From positions 1,865,536 through 1,929,535 of the forward strand of contig JANPWX010000029.1 of assembly GCA_024734555.1 (NCBI GenBank): a stretch of DNA of 64,000 nucleotides, in the 5' to 3' direction. The notes under the pieces were generated by a model. That model had not been told where the DNA came from, made no database searches, and was given only the letters and a program-made list of their open reading frames with translations. Every line of letters begins with the position of its first letter. The first letter of the stretch is position 1. This DNA comes from Trochalopteron elliotii. Its lineage: Eukaryota; Chordata; Aves; Passeriformes; Leiothrichidae. The position numbers were made by a program, and so were the translations under genes. Of this stretch, positions 39,101 to 50,589 are shown one piece after another.

Positions 39101-41864
39101 TTAAAATGAAATTTGTGAACTTGAAATATACTGACAATACATCCAGCAGAATCCTGGAAGCTGATCCTGGTGGATTAGGTCACCCTGTTCTAATATGGAA
39201 AATAGTTTTAAAATTCCTAATTCAGTGTATTTTGGGATAATGATTAAATGCTGCTTGTGCTTATAGTGATGCATCTAATTATTTACTTGGAGATCTCTTC
39301 CATGTTCCTCCTAACTGCAGGATGAAGCTGTTACTGCAATAATTTCTGAAGTTCTAAAGAACAATTTTAAGTTATTTTACTAGTTTATTCTCAGTCCCAT
39401 TTCATATTGTAATCCCCTCAGAGCAAAACCAAAATGCTTTGTGTTGGAGGAGTGAGCTGATCTGAATTGGTTTATGGTCATAGCTGCTGAATTTGCTTGA
39501 ATTTTCTTGAAAATGCAAAATAATATGACATAAGACAACCTTAGCTTGGGTTAGAAAGCAAATAATTGCTTCTATCATCTAGATGGCAGCAAAGCAGGAG
39601 ACTTGAGCTGTTCTCTGCCCATGTCCCATAAATGTGTGACAGTCTGCTGGGAAATGTGCTGGTTCTGGCACAGAGGCAGCAGTGGCTGGATGAGCTGGGC
39701 ACCTCTGCTGGCAGCTTTCCCCATGGAAAATGTCTGCAGAGATATTTCATTTCCTAGACAGACAGAGGATATAAAGATCTTTCTTGCTCCACAATACTGC
39801 ATGTGTTGAGTCTTGAGTAACTACATCATTTTAACTAAAGGAATGAAGGCTTGGAGTGTTGCTGTAAACCTTGGCTTGGTCAGCAAGTGTCAGACTCATT
39901 GCTCTTGGAAAGTATTTCTGTGGGAAAGGACTAAAGCCAGAGAGAAGAGCCTGGACAGGGACCAGGATTGACATTTGGGCTTGATGATATAATGAGACTT
40001 TAATAAGCCAGCAACAGGCAGTCTCACAAAATGAAATGAGCAAAGATTGCAAACACAGAGATCAGTTCCTTGGATCTTAAATACAGAAATTGTACTAATC
40101 TGTATTGATAAAAATTAATTGCTTATTTTATATGGTTCAGATGTAATTATAGATCAAGATAACATTTCTTAATAAGGCAACATAGCCTTTCAAATTTCAA
40201 ACCTTGTGAACTGTTGCAGCCATGGCTTTGGGAGAGCTATTCTATTCCTTCTTCATTCACTCATTCTGGCTTTTCCCCTGCCCTCTCCCTCTCATGTGCT
40301 GCCTGGGCCCTTTCTGCTTTGATGCCATTTGTTCTGAACTACTGTACTGGCTCTGGAGTCACTGTATTTAGGCCTCAATTTAAAATCTCAGTATTGACGT
40401 TTTATGTTGCAGTGTTTTGATGGCCATATCAGGCCTCCAGAAATTTTATTTTCAAATTTAAGTTCAGTAAACTGACTTAACTGCAAGACATGTATAGGTA
40501 TGCACAGGTTTATGGTTGGAAATTTGCTCTGCAGAGCCAGGTTTATTCAGTCCCTTGAAAGACAGAGATACTGGAATCCTTCCCCAGAACAAATCAATGT
40601 CACACAGTCTTCAATCAGCAGAAGTAAGGAAAATAAAGAAGTGAAACTGTTAATACAATGTACCATTTCTTGCCTCTTAATTTCTGAAGATGTCATCTCA
40701 GGTTATTGTAATGTTATTTTATCATAACATTTTTACTGTCAAATGTATAGGAGGACTGCAGTGTGAGTTGTTAATTACTAATTTTTAATAATGCTTGATT
40801 TTTGGTTTGGTTTGGTTTGGTTTGGTTTGGTTTGGTTTTTCTTACCAAGTATCAAGTCTTCTAATTCAGGTCTTGTTTGCTCTGATTTCGGTTTATCTGG
40901 ACAATATAACTAATGGGATTGCAGGTAAACTTAGTCCTGAAAAAAATGAACAGGTCTTTTAAAAAAAACAAAACAAACAAAAAATCCCACAAAAAAACCC
41001 TGTCCAAAATTTAGGTGTTAATTTATAGCAAACAGGTCTGAGGGAAACAACAAACAGATGCCCTACACAGATCACTGAAGATCTTTTTTCCTCTCTGTTG
41101 CTCAGCTTCAATTTTCTGTGAAGTCACTGTTGCACTTCTTTTCTGATTGCCCTGGTATTTTAAGCTTTCTGCCAAAATAGGTGCTAAAGATCTTTTGTAG
41201 AACAGAATGTGAAAGAAAAATAACACTTCGAGGTACACTAAAGAAGAAAAAAGATCATAGACAACACTTTCTACTGGGCTTGACAAAACTTTTTTGTGCA
41301 CATTAACCTCAGCACACCCCGTGTGTGCTGTGCACGTGAGCTCCTTTGGAAGGCAGGCCTTGTTCAGAAGGCTCTGCCCAGGGTTTTGCAGTAAATATTT
41401 TACATGTAACACCTCTGAGTTTGTGTGTTTCCTACATGTGTAAAAGCTATATCTAAAAAACGGGAAGGATATATCAAAAAAAAACCCTCCAAAAGTTACT
41501 TTAGTTTGGTTTACAACATTTTATTCCAAAATTGATGTAAAAAATGCATCATCTTAGTCACACGTTTATTTGACAGCTCTAAGACATCTTCTCCCTGAAA
41601 TAGTACAGGTGTGTCAAGGAAAAATAGGGATTTTGAAAGTTGGGTTTTTTTTTTAATTTATAGATTTATTGTGTACTTGCTTTTTTCTAAAATCTTCTTA
41701 GACTTCTCTGACTTCATCAAATACATTGAGGAGGGAAAAAAAAAAGAAAAAAGAAAAGCTTATGAAAAAAGAAGTGATGTGACACATGAGTTTTACTAGT
41801 GGGAGGAGAGCTGTTCTAAGTCACTGTTTCCACAAAGGCTTTTTGCTGTTTTTCACCCCCTTAT
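36112..41864. other. gene-free DNA
   Basis: This stretch contains the longest open frame of the window (36849-37304, 151 codons), which shows no recognisable domain, no codon pattern I can defend and a low-complexity hydrophobic middle. GC-richer patches are at 37860-38040 and 39600-39730. The TTTGG microsatellite is at 40801. A-rich tracts lie at 40961-41000 and 41733-41760. Confidence 0.65.
40801..40837. repeat. (TTTGG)n pentanucleotide microsatellite
   Basis: At least seven uninterrupted TTTGG units lie here, followed by a T run. Confidence 0.95.
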
Positions 41865-42313
41865 ATCACAGAACCACCAGGTTGGAGGAGACCTTCAAGA
41901 TCATCGAGTCCAACCCAGCCCTAACACTTCAACTAAACCATGGCACTGAGTGCCACATCCAGTCTTTTTATAAACACATCCAGGGATGGTGACTCCACCA
42001 CCTCCCTGGACAGATTATTCCAGGACTTTATCACCCTTTCTGTAAAAAACTTTTTCCTAATATCCAACCTGTATTTCCCTTGGTGCAGCCTGAGACTGTG
42101 TCCTCTCGTTCTGTCAGTTGCTGCCTGGAGAAAGAGACCAACCCCCACCTGAGCACAGCCACCTTCCAGGGAGTGTAGAGAGTGATAAGGTCACCCCTGA
42201 GTCTCCTTTTCTCCAGGATAAACAGCCCCAGCTCCCTCAGTTTTTCCTCACAGGGTTTGAGTTCCCAGCCCCTCACCAGCCTCGTGGCCTCCTCTGGACA
42301 TGCTCAAGTGTCT

Positions 42314-42746
42314 CAATGTCCTTCCTGAACTGAGGGGCCAGAACTGGACACAGCACTCAATGTCCTTCCTGAACTGAGACACCCAGAGCTGGACACAGCA
42401 NCCTAAACTGAGGGCCCAGAGCTGGACACAGCACTCAATGTCCTTCCTAAACTGAGACACCCAGAGCTGGACACAGCACTCAATGTCCTTCCTGAACTGA
42501 GACACCCAGAACTGGACACAGCACTCAGTGTCCATCCTGAACTGAGGGGCCAGAACTGGACACAGCACTCAATGTCCTTCCTGAACTGAGACACCCAGAA
42601 CTGGACACAGCACTCAATGTCCTTCCTAAACTGAGGGGCCAGAACTGGACACAGCACTCAATGTCCTTCCTAAAGTGAGGGGCCAGAACTGGACACAGCA
42701 CTCAATGTCCTTCCTAAACTGAGGGACCAGAACTGGACACAGCACT
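42314..42746. repeat. 44/45-bp minisatellite inside the CR1
   Basis: Tandem units begin with CAATGTCCTTCCT at 42314, 42358, 42436, 42481, 42570, 42615, 42659 and 42703, with a CAGTGTCCATCCT variant at 42526. One further unit is broken by the single N at 42401. Two unit types are interspersed. One has GAGGGGCCAG and is 44 bp long; the other has GAGACACCCAG and is 45 bp long. On the minus strand the repeated segment encodes the CR1 ORF2 stretch ECCVQFW-x-QFRKDI, which normally occurs once. The 44-bp units shift the reading frame and the 45-bp units keep it. Units differ by only a few substitutions, so the expansion is probably recent and post-dates insertion of the CR1, although amplification in the source element is also possible. 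Confidence 0.95.
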
Positions 42747-42956
42747 CGAGGTGTGGCCTCACCAGTGCCCAGTACAGGGGAAGAATGACCTCCCTGCTCC
42801 TGCTGGCCACACCATTCCACACAGGCCAGGAGCCATTTTGCCCTCTTGGCCACCAGGGCTCACCCTGGCTCATGTTCAGCTGCTGTCACCAGCACCCCCA
42901 GGTCCCTTCCTGCCTGGGCACTGTCCAGCCACACCATCCCCAGCCGACAGCATTTA

Positions 42957-42977
42957 GGGTGGGGGTGGGGGGTGGGG
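42957..42977 (+). repeat. G-quadruplex motif
   Basis: Four G-runs of 3, 5, 6 and 4 bases are separated by single T bases. This matches the canonical intramolecular quadruplex pattern with one-base loops. It lies inside the CR1, where related copies do not normally have such a tract, so it appears to be a local expansion. Confidence 0.85.
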
Positions 42978-44526
42978 CGTTGTTGTGGCCAAAATGCAGG
43001 ACTGGGCACTTGGACCTATCAAATGTCACAGCTGTTCCTTGTCAATGCTGTAACCAGCAGCCTCCAGCATGCTAAAGCTGATTGGTGACTGGAGGTAGAA
43101 GCAATAATCCACCAATGGCAAGAGGGATATGTTTTAATGATGTTAAAAGTGAGGAATATATAAAACTGGGTATCTCAATGGCTGTGGTCACAAGTGCATC
43201 TCATCTTGCTGTTTTCTTTGCTTTCTTTTGTTTTGTTGAAAACTCAGCATTGTTTCTTCTTGTTAATGTGAGATAACTGGAATAAGTTTCATATCACCGT
43301 TCACCATTCCCACTTGGCTTGACATTTTCATAGTTCAGATGAGGCTCTAATAACCTTCCTGAGCTCTGCTGGCTCTAATGATGTCCATTCTATAAATGAG
43401 GTTTGAGCACAGCTACCATTCTAAAGAGGATACTTGTACATAATTGCAAAAAAAACCCCATAAAACAGCTGCCCTGAGAATTAATATTTAGCATTCTAGT
43501 CAAAAATAGAATCAAAAATATTTTTTTATAACAAGTACAGTTGCCTTGATAGATTTTTTTTCCCCTTTGAAGCTTGATTATTTTGCTGACATCCCTGTTT
43601 GTCCCTTTGTCTTAAGGTGATAGGGATTCAGAAAACTGCTAATGTCATAACTCAGTTTCCTGTTGACATTACATTTGTCTTTGACAGCATAAGCTGTAGA
43701 CCTTCAGAAAGAAGGCCCTGAGCACTGCAGAGGTTAAGGTCCATCTGGCCCTATGGAAAAAAACCCTAAAAATTAGTATAGACAAAATAGGCAAAATATT
43801 AAAAAAAAAATACAGTAGTCCTGCACATTTATTTTTTTAGTAATTTTTTCACTTTTGTTTCAATTCTTTTTCATGCTCTGCTAAATGGTGTTTTGAGGAA
43901 AGACACCAAAAGATATTTTTATTGTATGACTAATGTGGGAAGAATCTAAGTGGCGGAGAATGCTCCTGGAGAGAAAATGAGAGAATAGATGCTCCATCTG
44001 TGAGGATTTTCCTGTTTGCCACAGCACTCTGTCAGGCCTTTTTATTTCTGATGTTCTGCGTTTGTAAACTGGTAACTTGCTGCAAATCATTCCGATGGAG
44101 CAAAGAACCCTTTAGCCAATATTTGTTTCCAAACAGCGAGAGCTGATGGTGAACATGGTGGTGACCTTTGGTGGCTCCTGGAAACACAGAAACTGAGAGT
44201 GCAGTGAGTGGCAAAGGCACTTTGGGGTATGGAGGGAACGTGTGACAGCATGTGCTCCCAGCAGCTGAGCTGCAGGACGCCTGCAGTGATGGCATCTCCT
44301 CCTCCCTGTGTGCTTGTTGCAGGGCGAGTTGAATGCAGAACTCTTCCTTGGAGCGAGCAGGAGAAACTCAGCTCAGCTCTCACACAGATGGGGCAATGGG
44401 GTCCCCCTACCAGACTGGTGGAAGATATTGCCTGAGCAGCCCTGTAGTGGTTCCTGAACGTGTTGTCAATCCAGAAGATTAATCACATTATTCCCTGGGA
44501 TGTAAGTTTTCCTCTGGTATAAGATA

Positions 44527-44544
44527 GTGTGTGTATACACACAC
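44527..44544. repeat. 18-bp perfect palindrome of TG/CA repeats
   Basis: A (GT)n run turns into (AC)n through a central TATA, giving a perfect 18-bp palindrome. The sequence is alternating purine-pyrimidine, so cruciform or Z-DNA formation is conceivable. CA, TA and TG dinucleotide tracts continue to about 44580. Confidence 0.85.
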
Positions 44545-45739
44545 ACAGACACATATATAAATATATGTATGCGTGCATGTAGTGGGAGTTTATAGAGTAT
44601 ATAGTGGGAACTATATAGACTGGCCCTGCAATCACAAATAAATTCTGTAAAAACTGATTTTCTTCAGATCACAAGATAAGAGAAAACAGAAACTCTAAGT
44701 TCAGGAAAATACCCCACTAGCAATCACATTCCCTTTCCAATACCCAGCCATATTAGTCAACACAGATTGATAGTGGAAACACCTAGCTGGGTGTAGGTTT
44801 CCTCCATAGATTTGGCTGCACGTGGATCTTTTGCCTCAGAATGTCTCAGTTTACATTCTAGAAGAGGAATTGGATCATATGTGTAATGATAGGAGTAAAC
44901 AAACTGGGTCTTGCTTCAGCAGAATCAATGCCAAATATTGACTGCTTTAAATTGGAGCTCCCCAGATGAGGAAAAGCTCCCATGTGGGGAGAACCTGGCA
45001 TGGGAGAATGCTGAAAATTTTACATTCCCATTGACTTGGAAACTTTGGCAGTTCTGAGGGTTGAGGGGTGGGGAAGAACCTTTAAAGTGCAGAGTCCACA
45101 TAAGGAAATAACCAGAGTGAGTATTGTGTGGAGTGAACCCAAACCTGAGACCCCTTCTGCCTACATCAGCACTCTGAATTTCAGTGTAATTAATGACTTG
45201 GGGCTGGAATGGCTGTGGTTGGGTAGAATTGGGATATCAGTTGGCACCTCACCATTTGAGTGGTTCTGAAGATATGGCAATGTTGAGACAGACCTAAGCT
45301 TGAAATGGTAAGAAATGTTTCTTTGTAAAGACAGAGACGGACTCGGAGATAATTTATGTGTTTGTTTAATAGAAAAAAAAAAACAAAGCATTTTTAACAG
45401 CTAGTGAATTACTGCCTTGTTTAGAAGCACAATTGTTTTTACATCCTCTGCCTGGGCATGGCAGCAGCTTCTCCCAATGATATTTATATGTTAATAAAAT
45501 AGTGAAAGAATAAAGCAAGACAAGGGTGCATTTTAAACTTATATTGCTTGTATTAGATCCTGCTTACAGACAGTTAATGGCTTTTCCCCCTCTCCAGCTT
45601 TATACATTGAAAAATAGTTTCAAGAATAATAAGAAAGCTTCCTAAATTTTTTTTTTTCAGTAAGTTATGTTCACCTTTTAAAAAAATACTCTGTAATTTG
45701 TTAATCTCCTTTCCCTGCCAAACTGGTTGTCTTATTCAA

Positions 45740-46110
45740 CAATAAATTGAATACAAATCTTCCCCCAGGCAGAGAGACAGAATACCAACCCCTGAAAGTC
45801 TGGCAGCTTAATTGACATTTGGTGGTAGCCTTAGGCACAAGTTAATTTCTACCCTGTTTATATATACACATATACTTTTCATAAAGCATGCAGGCAGCAC
45901 TGCAGATAAATTAAGAGTAATTCATATTGTAGTTCCCAGGTACACACTTGTTGAGCTGACATGAAGCCATTTCATTTTATGAGTGAAGGAGCTCCTCACA
46001 ATTAACCAAATCTGTCAGCCTTGCAGGAACAGTGTGTTTCCAGGCAGCTGTGTGAGGTTTGCAGAGCACTATTTTTATTCAATTGCCATCAAGTGAATAC
46101 AGCAATCTTG
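45740..46110. promoter_or_regulatory. candidate conserved non-coding block
   Basis: Unique sequence has several intact homeodomain-type words (CTTAATTGAC near 45808, CAATTAACC near 45999) and no low complexity apart from a short TATATA at 45861. This is a tentative enhancer candidate. Confidence 0.25.
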
Positions 46111-48879
46111 GGAAATGAAGCTGAGGGTTTCAGACCTTATTCCCAGAAGATGGCCCACCTACCTGAATGCTGCTATTCATGACTAAGAAATACCAGACAG
46201 GCTCTTGGGGCAAGTGTAAACTTTATTAATAAAATAAGTTCTATTTATGCCTAACTCAAGTAAGTGCTAGGAAAGCCTCCTTAAAAATGCATAATCCACA
46301 GTCAGGTAAGAATGGCAATACCAGAGCATTCAAAGGTAAGTGGAGGATTTATTTAAATTATTTAAACTACATATTTAATTGTGATCTGTCTCCTTTGCCT
46401 GTGTAAACTGAAGTCAGGGAGGGAAGTCTAAGGTCCAGTCATAAAACTGAAGCTTTGCAAAGCAATTGTTTTGCTGAGTTCCAGCTGTGGAGTTGGTCCA
46501 TGTCAATTCTTCTATCAGTCCTTCATCCTATTGTGATGAAAGTTCTGGTCTGTAAGGCTAATCCACTGGAGCTGTTTGATTATACCTATCAGTGCTATAG
46601 TCAGAGAAAGTGTTTATGGAACTACTAATGTAAAGTGCAGTATTGAAATAGATGTGCACAACTACAAAAAGTATCAGTCACCCTGAGAGGGTTTGTTGGG
46701 TTTTTTTTTTCAGTCAGTGAGACTCTGTGTGCTTCTGAGTATGGGGACAATGGCAGGGAAAAAATATTTTTTCAAGTACTTTAGTGTACATACCATTGAA
46801 AATCACATTCTTAAGAGAAAAGCAAGCAACAGCTTTGAATTGCTCTCGTTCTTTGAGTGAACTTACTTTTTCTTTGATTTCACAATACATATTGCCTTAT
46901 TTTGAAAAAATTCTATGTGAGGAAACTGTTTTGATGATACAAGTCATAAGTGAAAATTCTTTAGTAAAGAATTCGTGGGGTTTGGGCATTTTTGAACTAT
47001 TCAGGAATGACAAGAGGCAGGTATGGCAGGAGCCCTGTAGGAGCAGCACTTTTACTCCGACGCAGCCACAAAGCTGGAAATCTGCTTGATGATCAGAGCT
47101 GCAAAAGTAGCAAATAATTGCTAGAGACTTGCTGTAGGTAGAGTCACAGGAAATGGGGATGTGCTCAAAGCATGTTTGGCAGCAATTGGGATTTGAGGGT
47201 CTCCTGCTGAGGGCAGTGGGACCAGGTGTTGTTCCCACGCAGCATCAGGATCTCGGGGGTGAACTGCACCATTCCAGCAACTCACTCAAAGTTCTCCTTT
47301 AGTTCTCACCTTCTGTAACACTCATACTCTGATTGTGAGGGTATTCATCAGCATACCTTTGACTGGCCCTGCTTAAAGATGCAAAGGAAAAGAGTTCTCT
47401 GAAGTGGCAGTGATGAAAAGAGGAGTTGGGCAGTTCCCCAGCGCGGATGTGACACCAGCTGTGTCCCCAGCTCTTGTGGCATCCAACCTTTTTCTCCATT
47501 TGAACCGAAAGAGCAGGGGGGCACAGAGAGGTCACTGCTCTGAGCTGGGAGTGTCACTGGGGTTCAGGGGCTCCTCGATGGTGCTGTCCCCAAGGGAAGG
47601 TGTCAGCAGTGCCTGTGACAGCACCTGGGACACCCGAGAGCTGCCCACAGCAAACCACCCACAGGTGATCCACTCAGCCCTCTGTGCTCTGCTGCTGAAA
47701 TTAACTTTGTGGATAATTTATTACCTACTTGTCTCTTGAATAAATTACACATACAAATGAAGACAGAAAAACTGTAACAAGCATTTCTTTTGGCTCTGGC
47801 AAACAGGCATGTGTGAATCTCTTATCAAATATCTCACAGACTGTTCTATTTAGCAACTCCTGCTTGTGAACAAGTGATTCATTCTTGTAGCTCTTGTCTT
47901 TTTAGTACAAACATTAAATACTCTTTCACTTCCGTGACAATTTAGAATTTGTCTATTATATTTGGCATGTCAAAACCAACCCTGATTTATAAAAACATAT
48001 CAGAATTTAGCTTCAGTTGCACTGTAGCTGTGGTTAAAATTTCACAGTTATTTTGCTTTCATTTACTGTATTTTGCAACTTTCCCATGTATCTTTAACAT
48101 AAAGATCTTACATTATGTTGTAAATATGCTACATGTTCACTAAGGTGTTTTCCCCCAGTTTCTGCAGTTTCTTCTCAAAGAGGAATTTTGAGGTGTTTTT
48201 GTGGTGTTTTGTCTTGTCTTAAAAATACTCCTGTAGGTTTCTTAAATGTAAATAATGGCAGAGGAGCCAAATGAAATGAACTTTGGAAATTGCCACGGTA
48301 TTGAATGCCCCATTGATTTTGTATTTAGCTACACATGTACATTTTACAATACTGCATCAGTCAATAGATTTTTTCTTGATTTTACTTTTCTAAAATCTTA
48401 TTTCTCATAGGTATTCATGTGCTGTCCTTGGGTTTGCTTTAACTCCTCGGTGCTGCACTAGGTCTGTCATCACAAGGATGAGAAACACGATGGGAATGCC
48501 CAAAATTCTAAAAGTAGATACAAGATTGGATCCCTTTCTGTGCTGAAACTTGAGGTGCTTTTTTTTTGGAAGATACTTAAAATTCTTTCATTTTAAAGAT
48601 TATTTTTTTCCTTGAATTGTGGTAGCCTTTGGCCAGTTCAGGTGTTTGGGCTCCTTTCCAGGTGTGCCAGGCTGCTGCTGTTCCCTGGGCACTGCAAAGC
48701 TCTCAGCAAAGCTGCTGCAGCTGCTCCATTTACCCTCCCACTCACTCATTTTGACTCCAAGATGATTTTTTACCTTTTCTTTTATACATATTTTATAAAA
48801 CTTGTACGTATCCTCAGTATTCTTAGCATGCATACTTGTAATTCCTTAAGTCTGATAACTTAACACAACCCTAATATTT

Positions 48880-49211
48880 TGTTAGGCTAAGAGACCAAAC
48901 ATCCTAAAGGCAAAAACCCTACACTGTCTTGGGAAACCAAGGCCCCCTCTAGACCATATCCCATAAACTTGAGATTTAGCCCATCCAGGGGAGAATTCCT
49001 CTAATGGGAGAATAAACACACCTTTCATCCAGGCCCTCCCATTGGGGCACCTTTGTTAGATATGCTGATTTGTAAGGTTTATAAATTGTATATGTGATCC
49101 ATTGTGTGTGTGCATTGTGGCACATCCCACCTTGACCAAACAGCACCATAAAGATCCTTATTAAAATACCCAGGTAAAAACCCCTTATCCCTTAGCTGTA
49201 TGTGGCTCTCA
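48880..49211 (+). mobile_element. solo LTR, plus strand, candidate 4-bp TSD
   Basis: A 332-bp block begins TGTTAGGCTAAGAG and ends GGCTCTCA. ATTT precedes it (48876-48879) and follows it (49212-49215). It contains an inverted CCAAT (ATTGG, 49041-49045), a TATA-like GTTTATAAATTG (49078-49089) and an ATTAAA polyadenylation signal (49160-49165) in plus-strand order. A 4-bp duplication is typical of gammaretrovirus-like ERV1 elements, but four AT-rich bases are weak evidence. An alternative 3' end is the CA at 49234-49235. A run of about 20 A at 49279-49298 lies downstream and is not part of the element. Confidence 0.68.
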
Positions 49212-49278
49212 ATTTTTTAAGACCAGGAAAAGGCATCAATTTCAGTCCAAGATGTGAAAAATCACAGGGAGCTTTCAA

Positions 49279-49298
49279 AAAAAAAAAAAAAAAAAAAA
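49279..49298. repeat. poly(A) tract of about 20 bases
   Basis: An uninterrupted A run lies about 65 bp after the solo LTR at 48880-49211. No AATAAA lies at the right distance upstream, so there is no direct sign that it marks a retrocopy. Confidence 0.9.
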
Positions 49299-49489
49299 GA
49301 AAAACACCCTTTAAAAATAATGGATTCAGATTCTTGCTGTGGCAAATACACAAAGTTAATGGTTGGTTTCCACCAGTAATTATACTGTTAATGGAGCAGA
49401 GCAAAAACCCCTCAGCTTATGCAAGTGGAACAAATGACCTTACTTTTAACAATGCTGATACTCCTAAAGCACCCCGTGCCTTTTTGTGT

Positions 49490-49544
49490 GTTTGTTTTTC
49501 CTTTTTTTTCTTTTTTTGGGTTTTTTTTGGAGGGTTTTTGGTTT

Positions 49545-49576
<32 letters not shown>

Positions 49577-49582
49577 TTTTGG
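49490..49582. repeat. T-rich low complexity with (TTTTG)n
   Basis: T runs broken by single G or GG pass into about five TTTTG units (49547-49571). Open frames on both strands here are due only to this composition. Confidence 0.95.
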
Positions 49583-50265
49583 TGAGTGGGTGGGAGAAAA
49601 GTGCATTTTATTTTGACTTTCTCATTTCAATATACATTTTTATAGTATAGCTTAATTCAGAAATAGAGGAAGAGTAAATAGTACATGATAAATAATTGCA
49701 GTTATTCAAAGTAAAGATTTTTAGGAAAAAATTGTAATATCTTTGGGAAAATATGTTATGTTTCAATCTATGCAGAAAACCTGAAATTTAAACTTTTTAA
49801 ATCATGCTTGAAAGGAATTTCATGCATTAATTATCTACGGTATCATTTTGTTAGTACCACCTATATTCAAAGGGAAATATTGTAATTACATAGCCAATAC
49901 ATCATTCTTTTATAACATATTCTCAATTACAGTGGATTTATACCATTTCTTTTCAGACTTACTAGCAGTTGGTAAAGATTCCCTAATTTGCTACATCGTA
50001 AATGTGCTATATAACATCCTCTCTCTATTGGAATTTCATAAGAGGAAAAAAAACAAGAGTGAAAAAAAAGGTTTTTATAATGAAGAGGTTTCTCTGTGCT
50101 CTGCTAGTGGAGTGGGGGAGACTGGCAGTGTAAAAAAATCCAATTATGTGTAATTTGTGTTATTGCTAATATAACTGTTATGAGTAGGATTTGAAGCTGA
50201 GCCCATGCAGAATGCTACAGTAAAATACAGCTAATATATTTCTGTGAGAAAACTGTTCCAACAGT

Positions 50266-50589
50266 TTAAGCTGTGCTGACGTTTATAATCATAAAGTTTC
50301 TAATAAAAGAGGGTTCAGTGGGATAAAATTTCCTGAGCAGGAGTTTGTATAATATGTAGAAGTGGGGATTTGTCTGCTGAGGAATTCGTGAAGCTTCTTC
50401 TACAATGTGATTGTACTTCTCAAATTCATAGTAATCCACAAGTGTAGAACCAGCTAGGATTTTAATAAGACACATAATACCAGGATTAAACATTGCTAGA
50501 TTCCTCAAGCAATGCATTTTCAAAAACAAATCAAAGGTAACCATCTGATAAAATGTGTAGTCAACATAACAATGACTGTGATCTGTCAA
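50266..50589 (-). other. unrecognised 107-codon open frame
   Basis: The minus-strand frame reads like an ordinary globular protein in part (EFEKYNHIVEEASRIPQQ, then NPHFYILYKLLLRKFYP) and ends at a normal stop. It begins at TTG rather than ATG. The AG just upstream lacks a pyrimidine tract, so it makes a poor splice acceptor. No domain is recognised. The Tyr, Phe, Asn, Ile and Lys richness is also what chance reading of AT-rich DNA gives. It may be a chance frame, a terminal exon or a decayed retrogene. Confidence 0.2.

Larger units (their letters stand above)
41865..43020 (-). mobile_element. CR1 LINE, 5'-truncated, with internal tandem expansion
   Basis: This is the 3' part of a chicken-repeat-1 non-LTR retrotransposon on the minus strand. 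Three minus-strand reading frames carry pieces of the CR1 ORF2 C-terminus. [17 protein letters not shown] lies within 42670-42873. [18 protein letters not shown] lies within 42031-42276. [18 protein letters not shown] lies within 41933-42148. The last two pieces are in different frames, so the copy is frameshifted and cannot make the enzyme. The 3' end, near 41865-41900 on the plus strand, has the familiar CR1 terminal sequence with a GTTCTGTGAT-like tail. The 5' end fades near 43020, so most of ORF2, including the catalytic region, is missing. Between 42314 and 42746 a segment normally present once is repeated about ten times. The CR1 identity is recognised from family knowledge. The exact 5' limit is approximate. 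Confidence 0.93.
43021..48879. other. gene-free DNA
   Basis: No gene was recognised. GC-richer patches at 44140-44440 and 47400-47690 give overlapping short frames without domains. The palindromic dinucleotide tract is at 44527, and the candidate regulatory block at 45740-46110 is listed separately. Confidence 0.65.

Noticed and set aside
41933..42873. Several minus-strand frames taken as separate genes
   Set aside because: They are pieces of one frameshifted CR1 ORF2 and its internal tandem repeat.
49202..49616. Overlapping frames of 64-127 codons on both strands
   Set aside because: Produced by poly(A), poly(T) and TTTTG tracts.
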